A program made the translations under genes and the position numbers. Shown here in pieces: positions 46,821 through 58,698 of a DNA stretch of 64,000 nt. The stretch covers positions 2,170,001 through 2,234,000 of the forward strand of contig NHZP01000003.1 in the NCBI GenBank assembly GCA_003313425.1, in the 5' to 3' direction. This stretch comes from Pseudopyrenochaeta lycopersici. Lineage: Eukaryota > Ascomycota > Dothideomycetes > Pleosporales > Pseudopyrenochaetaceae. How positions within the stretch are numbered: position 1 is the first letter of the stretch; the number at the start of each line of letters is the position of its first letter. The notes under the pieces were generated by a model, which did no database searches, had not been told where the DNA came from, and saw nothing but the letters and a program-made list of their open reading frames with translations.

Positions 46821-48129
46821 TTACGAGCACTTAGTGACAGATGGCACATTAGTGCAGCTGCCATAAGTTTTACCACCAGTAACAGAAACGTTGCTCCAGG
46901 TCCAACCCGTGCAAGAGCTACTGCTTCCACATGTGATAACAACATCATAGCCGCTGCTGGACACAGCACCAGTGCCAGAAACATTCTCAATCGTCAATCC
47001 AGTGATGGGGATGCCGGTATCAGCAGTCCCTTTGAGGTCTCCACCGTCGTAGTTCTGCTCGATTAGGATACCATATCTGATACGGAATTAGTAAACCACA
47101 ATCACATAGGCTCGAGCAAGACTTACTTGGAGATAGAACTAAGCGTAATTTTGTTGTAGGTCACTTTGTTAATTGTGCCTGTGTCTCCGACTGAGGCCTT
47201 AACGCGGATACCTGAATTACTTGATTAGCTTCCTTCCTCATGCAAGCGGAGCGGCCGACTTACCATTGGTAGATTTAGTGACTTGGCTGTTGTAGAAAGT
47301 GACCGTGTCGACGGTGTTGTCTGAGCGACCACCCACGGAGCCAATGGACAAACCATGTCCACCCGAGCAGAAGCCGTTCTGGAAAGTAATGCTCTAATCA
47401 CATGATCAGTTACTAACCCACGACATGTAAGACTCTGTGACTCACCGTTCCGGAGTTGACGGCGACACAGTCGTCCTGATTGTACACCTTTGCTCCATCA
47501 ATAACAACGTTGGAGCTGGTTCCAATATCGAAGCCGTCAGTGTTATGACCAAGTGATCCAGAATCACCATCTGAGTCGTCGATGGTCATGCCGGTGATTG
47601 TGAGGCCATTACATCCAGCAATGCTAACAGCTTGAACAGGAGTGTTCTTGATGTTCACGTTGGTGATGGTCGAGGCGGTAAGGTCATGCGCAGCGAAGAA
47701 CTTTGGCTTCGTCTTGCCGCCGTTGCCACCCTGTCCATCCCACCAACGCGCGCCATCGGGGTTGAGAACACTCCCTGAAGCACCTTGGACCGTGATTTTA
47801 TTACCACCAATGTTAAGAAGAGGACCAGCCCACTCTTTATAACCCCAAGTCGTTGTGCCCTGGAAGATGACAGTTGTGTCATCAGCGAGACCAGAGAGAT
47901 CTAGTGTGGTACCAGAGGGGACAGCGACGTTCGAGAGGACGATGGTAGCACAGGCTGTAGCCGATTTAGAAGCTGAGGCAGCGCCAGTGGAGCCTGAGAA
48001 TGTGCAGCTGGTTGCACGTTTGGCGATCCCGGGCTTAGGTGCAGGGGTGGTTACGGGTTCTGGAGCAGGAGCAGCGACAGCGAATGCCGCTAGGCCCACG
48101 GAAAGTAGACCAAGACTTAAGGCAACCAT
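46821..48129 (-). CDS. secreted endopolygalacturonase (GH28)
   Basis: Four exons, 48129-47446, 47393-47264, 47211-47127 and 47076-46821, give 384 aa. The start is a signal peptide ([20 protein letters not shown]), then a short Pro/Ala propeptide ending in KR, the usual Kex2-type site. GH28 catalytic motifs are complete: Asp198 in NTDGFDIG, Asp219 and Asp220 in [10 protein letters not shown], His241 in [12 protein letters not shown], and Arg274/Lys276 in GIRVKA (the usual RIK, with Val for Ile). The enzyme cuts alpha-1,4 bonds of polygalacturonan in plant pectin. The fungal endo-type is favoured by size, Cys pattern and the GGHGLS block. It suggests a plant-associated or saprotrophic life. Introns of 50-52 nt all fall in phase. 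Confidence 0.94.
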
Positions 48130-49074
48130 TGTGGATGCAACTTAATAATAACGGACTAGTGCTTGATTGCGAGAAAACGATGCTTGATTGCCTTGAAACG
48201 ATGCTTGGATGCTTGGCTGCTTGGCCAAAGTGCTTGTCATATCAGATATATATAAGATGTTGGGGAGAAGCTTTTCGATCACTCTAATCCATAGATTACG
48301 CGGCGACTGACGCGATAATTCATTTCCACAGGCACATTTCCCCACAATTGAAAAAGAGGTCGCTACAAAAGTCCTCCAATAAATACCGCGTCTACGCGCA
48401 AGACGAGCGGATAGACCTCGTTTTGAGGTAGTGCTTGTACTCTTCGCGGTGTAGTGTACCTGACCAAGCGACATGACGATTGTACTATAGTAGAGCCAAT
48501 GATGGAGAGCTGCGATTCCACCAATGGAGAAACTTGGTTTTGAAACAAGTGTTGTTGTCAAGTGCGGGGAGAATTCAGGGGAAATGGGAGTGGCGTTGCC
48601 GAATATATTGCAGCGCGGTAAAACACCTGCGGTGTGGGGTTGAAATTCTCCGTAAGCTACCGAGGTTTCGGCAGCGGAACGATTCGGACGGGGCAACAGG
48701 TGTTTTCCTGCAAGTTATCCCGGTTCGCGGAGCGATAATTTCCTACAATTCGCCTTGGTATGTATATAGTTTTCAAGGCTCACACTAGCAGATAAATGAT
48801 GTTGGCGGATAAGTATTGGGATGATTTATCTTTTTCTAAAATTCTCGCATTCGCGTAGATTTCTACAATTATTTGGAGCCTTTTGTGTTTCTTCTAGAAA
48901 CCATTCACCAGCAATATTTTCGTCATCTCCTGTTTTCCGGCTGCTCATATTCAAGCTATGACTTCTATGCGCATAGTCGCTTGGTCCAAACTCTGGGACA
49001 ATGCGAATCTTCTAAGCTGGTTATGATTAAATTTCTCTTATCTACCATCCCTCACATTTCTGCGAGACGTTTCG
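48130..49074. other. intergenic region, polygalacturonase promoter side
   Basis: 945 bp. The ORF on the minus strand at 48142-48696 has no motif and its coding character is poor. A short repeat of the word TGCTTGATTGCGAGAAAACG / GATGCTTGATTGCCTTGAAACGATGCTTGG is visible at 48160-48230, directly upstream of the polygalacturonase start. A TATATATAAG element at about 48246-48255 may be its TATA box. Confidence 0.45.
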
Positions 49075-50832
49075 CTAGACCAGTGCCTCACAAATTTGGT
49101 CAAATAACAGTGTTGTAAGCTGATCCTCTAGTCTCGACTCCCCTACCTCAATATCAAAGCTGGTCCTCCAACTGGAAACCTCCAAAGGGGTCTCCACTTT
49201 ATAATAAACGAATTCCCCACTTTCCGCCTCAGTCCTTTGAAGGGCTACATTCTCCACCTCGAACTTACTCATAAAACTACGTGGCAGTGGCACGCGATGC
49301 ACCAACTTCAGTGTTGGAGCATTATTGTTCTGTAGTTGACTCTGATGTATCGCCGCTACAACCGTGAGCTTTCCGTCCGGATTTTGCGTCTCAAGACACG
49401 AATTCCTATCTTGGAAAAGAATATACGGATTAACTTTAAATCCGCCAGTCCCTCCATTATCGAACGTCTTCACTGCCCCACCATCTAGGCTCGTAAGAAC
49501 CACATCGAACGCACTGATTCCCGTGCTAGCATCCAATATCGTGCTGAACTCGAACCATTGGAAGTTTTCCCGCATGTATCCAAACGAGGAGCCACCTTTG
49601 AACGTTGCCATAGTAGTAGAAATGGATTGATTGCTGCGGATTCCGGCGCGCGATGTGGGAACAAGGGTGACGGTAATGGAGTTCGGATCGATGGGAGGAT
49701 TTGTTGTAGTCCTAATTCGGATACGGCCAACGAAGGAGATAGAAGAGTTCCCTTGAAGTTGGTGGGTGGTGATATATGGTTTTACGTCTATAGGTTGGAG
49801 TGGTTCGCTGAGTGTTACACTTGCGGGTACGAGGTCTAGCATGCGCTCAAACACATCCTCACACTGGGCTTTGTATACCGCTGGGTCCTTCAATTTTGTC
49901 ATAGTCGCGTTTCCGTCTGCAGCGAAAATCCGAGCGTCGGAGTTGAGAGTGGTGTTTGCGTTGATAATGAGAGGGTTCTTGGTTGTGTTGTTCAGGTACT
50001 CAGTTACTACGGCTGGATCGAAATTGCCTGCTGTAGTGTCGAATTGAGCTATGTTTGCTGCGCTAGGTGTACCAGAAACGATCTCAGGATGGTCAACGCT
50101 ATGGACGCTGCCGAGAGTGTGTCCACATGCTACTAATGTTATCATATCCTCTGCGAATCGTCAGTTAGACCCTTTGTGCTCTCTAGACAGCGATTTCAAT
50201 AAGTGAATAAGAAGCACCTGTGCATATACTGACCTTGATTGAAACCGGCTTTCTCGAACGCCTTCTTCGTTGTGTTGAGATCAGTATGCGCCTCCGGGAC
50301 TCCAGGCGGCCCAGCCTCTGTAGCATCAATACGTCCGAGTCTCAATGGCACTCTCAGATCACCACATCTCGCCACAGACATGACCAATGACAAAGCCAGA
50401 AGATCGGCTGCCGAGGTTTTAACAGACACGTCGCTAGATATATCGGCAAGGGTGCTGTTCAAAGCCGAACCAAGGTTCTCAACCCGGTCAAGTTCAAACA
50501 TAATGGATGCATCGAGTCCTCCAGTCTTAGCCATAGCATCGTGAGTTACAGCGTCATGAAAAGCTGTTCGGACCCATTCGGCTGTTTTCTGTATACCTGG
50601 TTGATTTGCTCCGAAAGCGCACGTTTGAATCTCTGCATCATGTCAGCAGCGTTTACTAAAAATGAATCTGCAACTAATACTCACGATCCGAAAGACTACC
50701 AAATCGAATATATCCACTTTGAAGAAAAAGTAAGTCTTCTATATGATCATGCGGTGAAGGCCACACATATGCTGCTTTTACCCTAGAAGCCAACAAGCTG
50801 AAGCTCGTTACAATATTAAGGAGCAATAACAT
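49075..50832 (-). CDS. secreted heme peroxidase (plant/fungal/bacterial superfamily)
   Basis: Three exons, 50832-50685, 50632-50234 and 50150-49075, give 540 aa. Exon 1 encodes a signal peptide (MLLLLNIVTSFSLLASRVKAA). The distal pocket is WVRTAFHDAVTH, with Arg71 and His75; the proximal heme ligand is His193 in MITLVACGHTLGSVH, restored across intron 2. The peroxidase domain covers about residues 50-290. The C-terminal ~250 residues look beta-rich and have no motif I recognise; this long form is common among uncharacterised ascomycete peroxidases, sometimes with WSC domains, which are absent here. The enzyme should use H2O2 to oxidise extracellular substrates. It does not show the Trp/Mn-site context of white-rot ligninases clearly enough for a substrate call. 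Confidence 0.85.
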
Positions 50833-53393
50833 CGCATCGAAACAAAAAAGAAAGAACTGAACGAGTGTGATGAAAGATGTAGATCCTAAGTAGTATGGTA
50901 GAACAGTATAGGTTTTGTATATATATTAAAATGCGATACCTCTCGGCCCTTTACCCAATACTCATGCTCCTTTTCCGAGTCAGGCCGTATGGCCGAGCGC
51001 CAAGCCATCCAATAATAGAGTGACAGGCATATAACCCTGCATAGCGTGAGCTTTGGCAGCTGTAATGATGCATGATGGGTCAATTGTAGGCAATAAATTC
51101 GGGGCGATAGGAACAATGCCACTTTTCGCCGGTACTCACGTGCCAACTTCGTCCAATAGCTGCTTCAACGTTACATTGCAGTACGTTCTGACGTACTGAA
51201 GTAGCAATTGTACCACCGATCGCCTTGTTTTGTTCGGAGAAATTTCTACTGGGCATCGGTGTGAAGCTGATATGCACCTTACATGGCTTTGCTCCGAGAA
51301 TCGAGCATTTAGTGGTAAAGTGATGCGGGAATCTACAAAGTGATGAAAAGAAATCCAAGAGGTCAAATACAGCAGAAGGTTCATATGAAATTACATGGTA
51401 CTTCATAATTCACTACTCACTGCAACTTCGATAGTGCCTCGCTACCCGAATATGAAGAGTAAGGACAATGACTCTGATGCAGAGCTCGCAATTCGTGCTG
51501 ATAGAGCCCCATCAATCCTCGATAAATCACTCTAGTGCAAAATATAAACCAGGAGAGAATTTGAACATCAAAGAAAATGGTATGCATTATCCCGATGCCA
51601 TATTTCAAACACCATGAGTATCGTTAGTCCAAGGTCCACAGTGGAGCAAAATAAAATTGAATTCATGACAGCACACTTTGCGGTCTCCACGCAGTGCGCC
51701 ATCAAATCTCACGATCACCGCTATTTGTACGGCCTAATCTGGCATTTGAGATTGTTGAATTCCCCAAACTCTACCAGGACCAGATGGTGACCTTCGCTTG
51801 ATTGGTTTGCGCTCCCTGGACTAGCCATGAGATGGATGTAGATGAGTTTTGTAGCTACCTTTTCGCATGCGGGTGTAGCTGCTCCTTATTTGGCTAATTC
51901 GTCTTGACAACAATCCTGTGCGCTGGCAGAACGAGTGAAAACCGCGCCAGGTTAAGATGTAATCTGAGTAGCTAGTCCTAATTGAGCGTGCGATGTGATG
52001 GCTTCTTCGCAGCGCTATTTTCTCTTTTAATGGGGGATTTTTCTCAGAATACTAGTGATGTTCATGGTTTTCTTCATGAAGCCAGAAAGTCAAGACTTGG
52101 TCGCGGTCGTATTGCTCCATCAAGCCAGGTGTGGAAGATCCATTAAGCATCTGAGGCACAGTTATTGCTCGGTATACACAGCGGAGGCGAATAATCCCTG
52201 TACCCTATGTTGAGGATGCGAGAGTCTGGTTGTGGGCTGGTGGGTCCTTTGGATCGTGCTTGGCTCGGAAGTTCCTTCCAGGAAATTTAGACTGAAAACA
52301 TCTACAAGAACATGGTCTAGGATATTTGTGCGTCAGAGAAATAAGATTTGTAGTAAATCTATGTAGTCAGGTTCTGTCAAGCCGACTTTGACAGATTAAA
52401 CTATCCAATGTTGCAGTCGAGGAGAAAATCGCAGAACGAAGGATGGTGTACACGAAGCAGGCGCATATTGCCTTCTGGAATATTTACAATGGTATACGAT
52501 TCCTTCAATTTCTTATTAACACGCGGCTTCGAAAGATTGAGTAGCGTGCGTAATGCATAAAAGGAAAGACTAAAGAAAGAAGAAAAACACGACTCCGAGG
52601 ATCCTAAACGTGAGCTTCAACATACTGCGTAATTCTTATTCTTCTTCCTCTATGCAGCTTGGATTTTGTTTAACAAAATAGAGACATATATCTTGTTCAC
52701 AAAATTTCTCGGGCGCTGTAATGATGCTGTCGCTGGTTTCATGACTGTCCTTAGCCCTGTTCAGTGCGAATTTCTTTTTGTCATAGATAAATCAGTATCT
52801 TGTTACAGCCTAAATGAAGAGAACGCAAAGGTATGAAATTAATTTTTTAAGTATCTGTTCACTTCGCCAGCTGGCACCTATAACACTCACACTCCAGGCT
52901 GAGTCTGAGGTAACTGAGAAGTCATGTTGAAACTTGGCTGTTGAAAATTCTTGAGCACAAAAGCCATATTAAAGCCTCTGGGCTATGCCAGAAGTCGATT
53001 TGAATTGGAGTCCAGGTCTGCTTGGGAGAAAATTCGAAGCCGAAAATTCTTTCGAATTTGAATTCACATAAAAATGGCAGGATTGGTCGAACGCGCTATC
53101 TAGCTCTATCATCTCTTAAATAGGAGAAGCTTTGCAGGTACCTGGTTACCTTTGCCCAACTGGCTAAGCAATTAGCCACAACACGCGTGGCTCAAATTAT
53201 CATACCGCCTAGCTGTATATGCCTCTTCCAAGGTTGAAACGTGCATCAAGAGAGCAAGTTCGTGGTGGGGTCGTAGGACGCTCCTTGACTTTGCCTTGGG
53301 TGATGTTCGATGATGGTTTCTTATTCTTCTCGATCTGATTCAGACGTTGCCTCGCAAGATTAGAGAAGAGAGCGAGAGAGTGAGGAATTGAAG
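50833..53393. other. 2.6-kb gene-free, AT-rich stretch left of the copia element
   Basis: No gene is supported. The sequence is AT-richer than the rest, mainly from 52.3 to 53.1 kb. An 18-bp perfect hairpin (TGGCTAA-GCAA-TTAGCCA) lies at 53161-53178. The last 100-150 bp before the copia insertion may belong to an older LTR (see findings). Confidence 0.45.
53389..53393. repeat. target-site duplication TGAAG (left copy)
   Basis: TGAAG directly precedes the left LTR and is repeated at 58822-58826 directly after the right LTR, the 5-bp duplication expected of Ty1/copia integrase. Confidence 0.9.
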
Positions 53394-53516
53394 TGTTGGT
53401 GGGCAGCAGGCAGGAGGAACTAGGTTGATTCCTATCAAATGAGACACAAGGGAACTATATACCCTGTGGATGCTTATATAACAGAGCACGTGAGGAGCTA
53501 ACCGTGTTGGCTAACA
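53394..53516 (-). repeat. copia 3' LTR (123 bp)
   Basis: Identical over all 123 bp to 58699-58821. In element orientation it starts TGTTAGCC and ends CCACCAACA and contains TATATAAG, a likely TATA box. It is unusually short for a fungal copia LTR. Confidence 0.96.
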
Positions 53517-53530
53517 CACCCCCCCAGCTT
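53517..53530 (-). promoter_or_regulatory. polypurine tract
   Basis: On the minus strand AGCTGGGGGGGTG ends directly at the 3' LTR. A purine-rich run at this place primes plus-strand DNA synthesis in LTR retrotransposons. Confidence 0.8.
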
Positions 53531-53583
53531 GAGTGAATGAAGAGCAACGAAAGCTGTAAATGAGTGTCCTCAAGCGTCTGCCT

Positions 53584-56500
53584 CTACTGTAGTTGGTAGT
53601 ACCACCCCCCCAGGTCCTGCAGACTGAGAGCAGTACTCTCTGATTCCTCTCGAATCCTTGATAGGTCACTTAGTCCTAGCTGGCGTACGAAGTCAGCGTG
53701 CTTCTGTCGACTAAGGATCTTTGTAAGGCCGTCAGCTGGCATCTCTGTAGTAGCCTTCCAGTCTACCTGCAGTCTGCCTTCTGCTACCTCCTGACGTAAC
53801 CAATGATGATGTACGTCCACATGCTTCAGCTTCGTCTGAAGCTTGTCAACTGCCTTTGTCACGATTAAGACAGTCTGCTGGTTATCACACCACAGTGCTG
53901 GTGTAAACTCAGGGTCAAATTGAATAGCTTGAAAGAAGCGTTGCCACCATTCCATCTCTGATCCTGCAAGGGATAGAGATAGCAGCTCAGCCTCAGTAGT
54001 CGATTTTGTAACTGATCGTTGGACTGTTGCCTTCCAGTCGATAGGCAGTCTATATAGTTTAAAGATGTAGCCTTGAGAGCTTCGGCGAGTTTCAGGCTCA
54101 TCTGCGAAGGCCGCATCTGATGCACCATAAAAGAGAGGTTCTTGGCCTAGCTCCTGCTGAGCTGGTGATGTGATGCTAGTTATGCTGTGCTGGATGTCCC
54201 CTGACGCTCGAATAGCTAGGTGCTTTGTGCCTATTAGGTATCTCCACACATGGTTGGCAGCGTGCAGGTGCTTTTGCCCTGGATTCTGTAGGTGGCGTGC
54301 AAGGATTGAGTGCGCTCTCGCGACGTCTGGTCGCGTCGAGGTTGAGATATACGCCAGTGAGCCAACTAGTTGCTGATACTTTTGTGTTCGAGCAGCACTT
54401 AGTTCCTCTGTCGAAGGCAGGAGGACGTTGTCCCTTAGTGGCACATCTGGGTATCTTGTGTTTCCCTTAAGATTGAATTTCGCTGCGATCTTATTAATGA
54501 ATGAGTCCTGTGCTAGGTAGATTGATTGAGTAAGCTCCTCGCGGATCACACGGATGCCAAGGAACCACTTCAGCTCGCCTAGCTCACGGATCTCGTACGT
54601 TCTAAGCATCTGTTGCTTGAACGTCTGGTAGTAGCTCATATTGAGCGGATGGACGAGGACGACGATATCGTCCACATAGAAAAAGACGATCAGACGGTCG
54701 TTCGTGTATAGGCACGGTGCTCCTGGCACAGGCCTCAACCCAAGCTTCTTTAAGGTTGATGAGAGCTCCTGGTACCACAGCAGTGGTGCTTCCTTAAGGC
54801 CATAGAGCGCTTGCTGAAGCTTAAGAAGCTCGCCAAACTTGTCTGTGAACCCTTCAGGCGTACGATAGTATATCTTGCGTGGTAGTCGAGCGTTAAGAAA
54901 GGCGTTTAGGGCGTCGAACTGAAACATCTTCAGGTTAAATGCTGCTGCCAATGCTACAAGAGATTGAAAGACCTTAATAGCTAACGTTGCAGCATACGTC
55001 TCACCCTATGCCTCCTGCAGGTCTCCTCGTACGTATATACGCGCCTTAAACTTGTATAGGTACCCGTCTTCGTCGAACTTATATGAGAACACCCACATTA
55101 AGGGTAGAACCTCAGCATCTGCTGTCGTTGCAGTGACCTCCGTACGCTTGAAGCAATCTTTTGACCAGCAGCTGTCAAGCTCTGCTCGTGCTGCCTCTCT
55201 AAACTTAGCACTGAATGGATGATCCTTCACTTCCTTCTATCGCTTTGGCGGCTCTGGCAGTTGGTCACGATGTAGCCTTGACCTAGGTATCTCACCTGCG
55301 AGCTTTAAAGGAGCTGTTAGATTCAATGCTACTGCGAATGCTCTGTAGTATGTAGCTAGGGCCTGGTTAGCTAGCCTCCTAGCTCTCTTCCCTTCTATAA
55401 TGTTGCTACTACTTCTAACAGCAGGATTAGCCATCTTTGGTGCATTGTTCTGCTGACGATCTGGTACATAGTTGTCTGTATTGCTCCATCCTCTAGGCTA
55501 CTTAGATGGTAGCTTTCGTGGTCGGCCTCGCCTGCCTGTTGCAGCTGGCCTAAGTGGTCCATCTGGCCTACTTGGTCCGTCTGGTCTACTTGTGACTGTA
55601 GACGTGTCATCCTTATGATGTGTCTGCAGCTCATTAAGCAGCTGTTCTTGAACCTGTTCCTCAGTGCCTTGATCTTCAGCACTAACTTGTTCTACTGGCT
55701 CTGTAGCTCGGCCTGATTCTCTATCGTCGCCTGCCTCCTGTTGAGGTGGTGCAGTACCACGATCTGATGGTTCTGGTGTTGGTAGAAAGCCCTAGTCCTT
55801 ATGGAACTCTGCTACTATGTTGTTTTTAGCTATCTCTGTAGAACGAGCTGTCTTATCGTTGAGCTGATGCCTCTGGTTCTGCAGTATCTCTTGATCAGCC
55901 TCTATCTCCTGTACCTGAGGTATGTTGAGATAGTTAATATCTTCTTGTACGATAGCTTCTCTCTCGGGTTTCTTGTAGTCGTTGAAAAGGCTGTTCTTCT
56001 GAAATATTACGTCTCTTACGCGTATTACCTGGCTCTTCTTTGGCAGCCAGATGCGGAAGATATTTGTTGAGTCGTACCCTATGAGGTATCCTATGAATGT
56101 ACGAGACTTAAGCTTATCTGCTTTCTTTAGCTTCTTATTTAGGACATAGGCTTTGTAGCCTATCTGTGAGAAGTGGGCAACTGAAGGCTGCCTGCCATAG
56201 ACTAGCTTATATGGCGTCTTCCATGCGATTGACTTGGTAGGAGTGACATTGACGATTCGAGCTGCTGTAACTGCTAGCTCATTTGACAGCGACTTTGGCA
56301 GTCCTGCCTTGATTCGAAGTGATCTTGCTCTTGTTATGATTACGTTCCCTGCTTGCTCTGCGGCTCTTAGCTGTTCAGGCGTGTTAGGGGCTCGAAGCTT
56401 AACCTTGAGGCCAGCCTGCCTCGCAATCTTATAGAGCTGTAAGCCGTACCCGCGATCGCCGTTAACCTTAAGGATAACGACAGTATGTCCATGCTGGCGT

Positions 56501-58482
56501 TCAATCTTATTTATCAGCGCTCGCAACGCTGCTATCACGACAGGTAGTGTTTTATTAGTAAGAGTCGTCGCCTTATGCTACCTTGAGAACTCGCATACAG
56601 CATGCAGGAGGTAACGATCTCCGTTATAGCACGTTTCTCCTGTTGGGATTAGCTGTACGAGATCAACTACAATCCTATAGAAAGGCCTTGTAGCTCGATC
56701 GTCCGATTGACGCCTGCTGACCTGAGCTGTCGATTTTGACTTAATGCAGGTCTCGCATTCTCGCAGCTGTGGTGCTCGAGCTCCTTGCTTAAGGTTGATT
56801 CCTCGTACGTTTGCATTTAAGTGATCAATTGCCTCCTTGCTCGCGTGTGCAAACATCTTATGAGCTTCAACATGAGATGCGGCAATTGGACGTCGATCTT
56901 CCCGTGAGACCTTGTACGCTTGTCGAAGAGCTGTTGTAAAGCTACTTAGTGCTGGACGATCGTTCTCGTCAGTATTAATGATCCAGTGTCCTTCTCTATA
57001 CCTGAGTAGGCATGTGACGTTTGACGGATGCTGCTTGTATATGACATCTCGTCCTGAGTCGAACTGAATGCCTATTTCTTGGTATCTTGAGAGGCTTACA
57101 ACGTTTGTAAAGAAGCCTTCTATAAGGGCTATATTAGTTAGCTTAATCTGACTTATTCTAGACGGTTGATTAACTTTGAACACAACCTCTCCCTAGGCCT
57201 GTATTGCTAGACTTGAGTCTCCTGCAAGCACTGTTTCCTGAGCTGTCGCCTGCCTTGTCTCTCGCTAGCCAAACCTCCTTGAATTACATATATGGATGTT
57301 TGAGCCTGGGTTAAGGATCTATTGATTAATGATTGTTGGCAGCGTTTTTGGTTGCACCTGGGTGACGGAGAAGGAGCTGTAGGTCGTAAAACTGCCCCCT
57401 TGGCTCTCCTTTCCACCGTCAAGGCTTATTGGCTTATCTACGCCCTTGATTTTCTTGCTGTGACGAGCGAGGAGCTTGTTGATCCTTTTAACCTGCTCTG
57501 GGTTCTTTAAGGCCTTAGCTATTCTATCCTGTATAGCTTTAATAGGTTGAAAGCTCTCTGGTCTCTTTGGATGATCTGGAAATAGGTACCAGCACTCCCT
57601 GTACTAATGCATACCTCCGCAGAGACATTCTGGCTTATGAGCTGATTTTGATGATCTCTGCTCCTTCTGGTCCTTCTGGTTCTTCTGGTCTGTTCTGTTT
57701 GAAACACTGAGTGTTGCAAACGTGCTAAGCGACGTTGCACTAGGCCTAATTCGTCGATAATAGACCCTGAACTGAGCTATATAGTCTGCTAGAGGTTGAA
57801 TCTTATTTGTCTTGTCTAAGGTCTCCTTTTTGATGAGGTCATGGTGCGACGATGCTGCCTATTCAGGGGCAATCGTCCTGATAGATGTTAGGAAATCCTC
57901 TTGAGCTCGATAACCTGTTGTTTCAGGGAGACCTGCCTCCCCGCCTTGGTTAGTAATGTGAATCCAGTTGTTAAGCTATTGCTCAAGATCTCGACTCTGA
58001 GGACCGTCCTGCAGAGCTCGATATTTAACAGTCAGCTCTCTGCTTCGTGAGGCAGCTGTTAGCGCAAACTGCTTCTTGAGAGTGACCAGTCGATCGTACG
58101 CCTTATCTTTTCCACTAATAAGGTAAAGGTGTCGAGCAGCAATCGTACGGCTGATGTTAAGAAGGAGCTCACCATCCTTCTGCTTGAGTTTTATATACTC
58201 TGCTCTTTCGTATCTCCAGTCTTGAAGGAGATCACTGTATAATGCCTTTTCAGCTGCGTCTAGCTGGCTGATCTCTGTCGCTCCTGGCCGTATATCGCTA
58301 GGTAACGGTCTAGTTGGTTCTCTAAGCTTTGGTAGCTCATCCTTTGGTTTTGAGATGTCGTGGTACTTCCAAATGCCATCTACGACAGCTTTCTCTCGTC
58401 GTAGCTGGAACCACGACTCCCAGTTGGCTGGTTTATCCAGTAAAATAGTCACTCGTGTGACTCCTGCGTCGTTGTACGACAT
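53584..58482 (-). pseudogene. copia gag-pol polyprotein, one frame with 11 internal TAG codons
   Basis: All coding segments lie in one frame from the ATG at 58482 (MSYNDAG...) to the TAG at 53584-53586: 1633 codons and no frameshift. Gag is residues ~1-280; the CCHC knuckle (CLCGGMH...) is broken by TAG at ~293. The protease motif near 388 reads *ILNPGS, where the family has W-I-L-D-S-G, so its catalytic Asp is Asn. The integrase zinc finger (HKMFAH...CETC) is at ~535-580, followed by the core, whose second Asp region reads VNGDRG. RT has FFYVDD and LYGLKEAPLLWY intact; RNase H ends with HADFVRQLG. Internal TAGs sit at 57976-57978, 57859-57861, 57604-57606, 57319-57321, 57265-57267, 57193-57195, 56578-56580, 55792-55794, 55498-55500, 55237-55239 and 55006-55008. 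No TAA or TGA occurs in frame. Confidence 0.93.
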
Positions 58483-58680
58483 CGTGATCTCAGTGATCAA
58501 TCACCAAACTGATCTCTATGCGGAGAGCAACAGTTCTGGTTAAATAGCGACACTTGTCGACTATATAGGTCTTTGACGCTGACCTAGCTGTCAATAGACA
58601 CAACGGGTAAAGGTGAACGTAGTTGTTATCAGTTACACGTCTAAAGCTATATTCGTGCAGAGTTGCGTAGCTTAGGAGGT

Positions 58681-58698
58681 GCAAACCGGGCTCATAAC
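58681..58698 (-). promoter_or_regulatory. primer-binding site matching the anticodon arm of initiator tRNA-Met
   Basis: Directly next to the 5' LTR, the minus strand reads GTTATGAGCCCGG. Its complement contains GGGCTCATAAC, the anticodon arm of eukaryotic initiator tRNA-Met (anticodon CAT). Priming would therefore use an internal half-tRNA, as in Drosophila copia, rather than the tRNA 3' end. The same motif survives in the relic at 32075-32092. Confidence 0.75.

Noticed and set aside
48142..48696. 184-codon minus-strand ORF upstream of the polygalacturonase
   Set aside because: No family motif, no signal or domain, and it overlaps the polygalacturonase promoter, including a TATATATAAG element.
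51080..51406. 108-codon minus-strand ORF as a possible small effector
   Set aside because: No signal peptide, the Cys spacing is unremarkable, and the overlapping ORF in another frame looks equally good.
55395..55682. 95-codon minus-strand ORF inside the copia element
   Set aside because: It is out of frame with gag-pol and only shadows the Pro/Gln-rich linker between integrase and reverse transcriptase.
57207..57740. Two minus-strand ORFs in the Gag/protease region
   Set aside because: Both are in a different frame from Gag and protease; the true frame runs through with TAG codons only.
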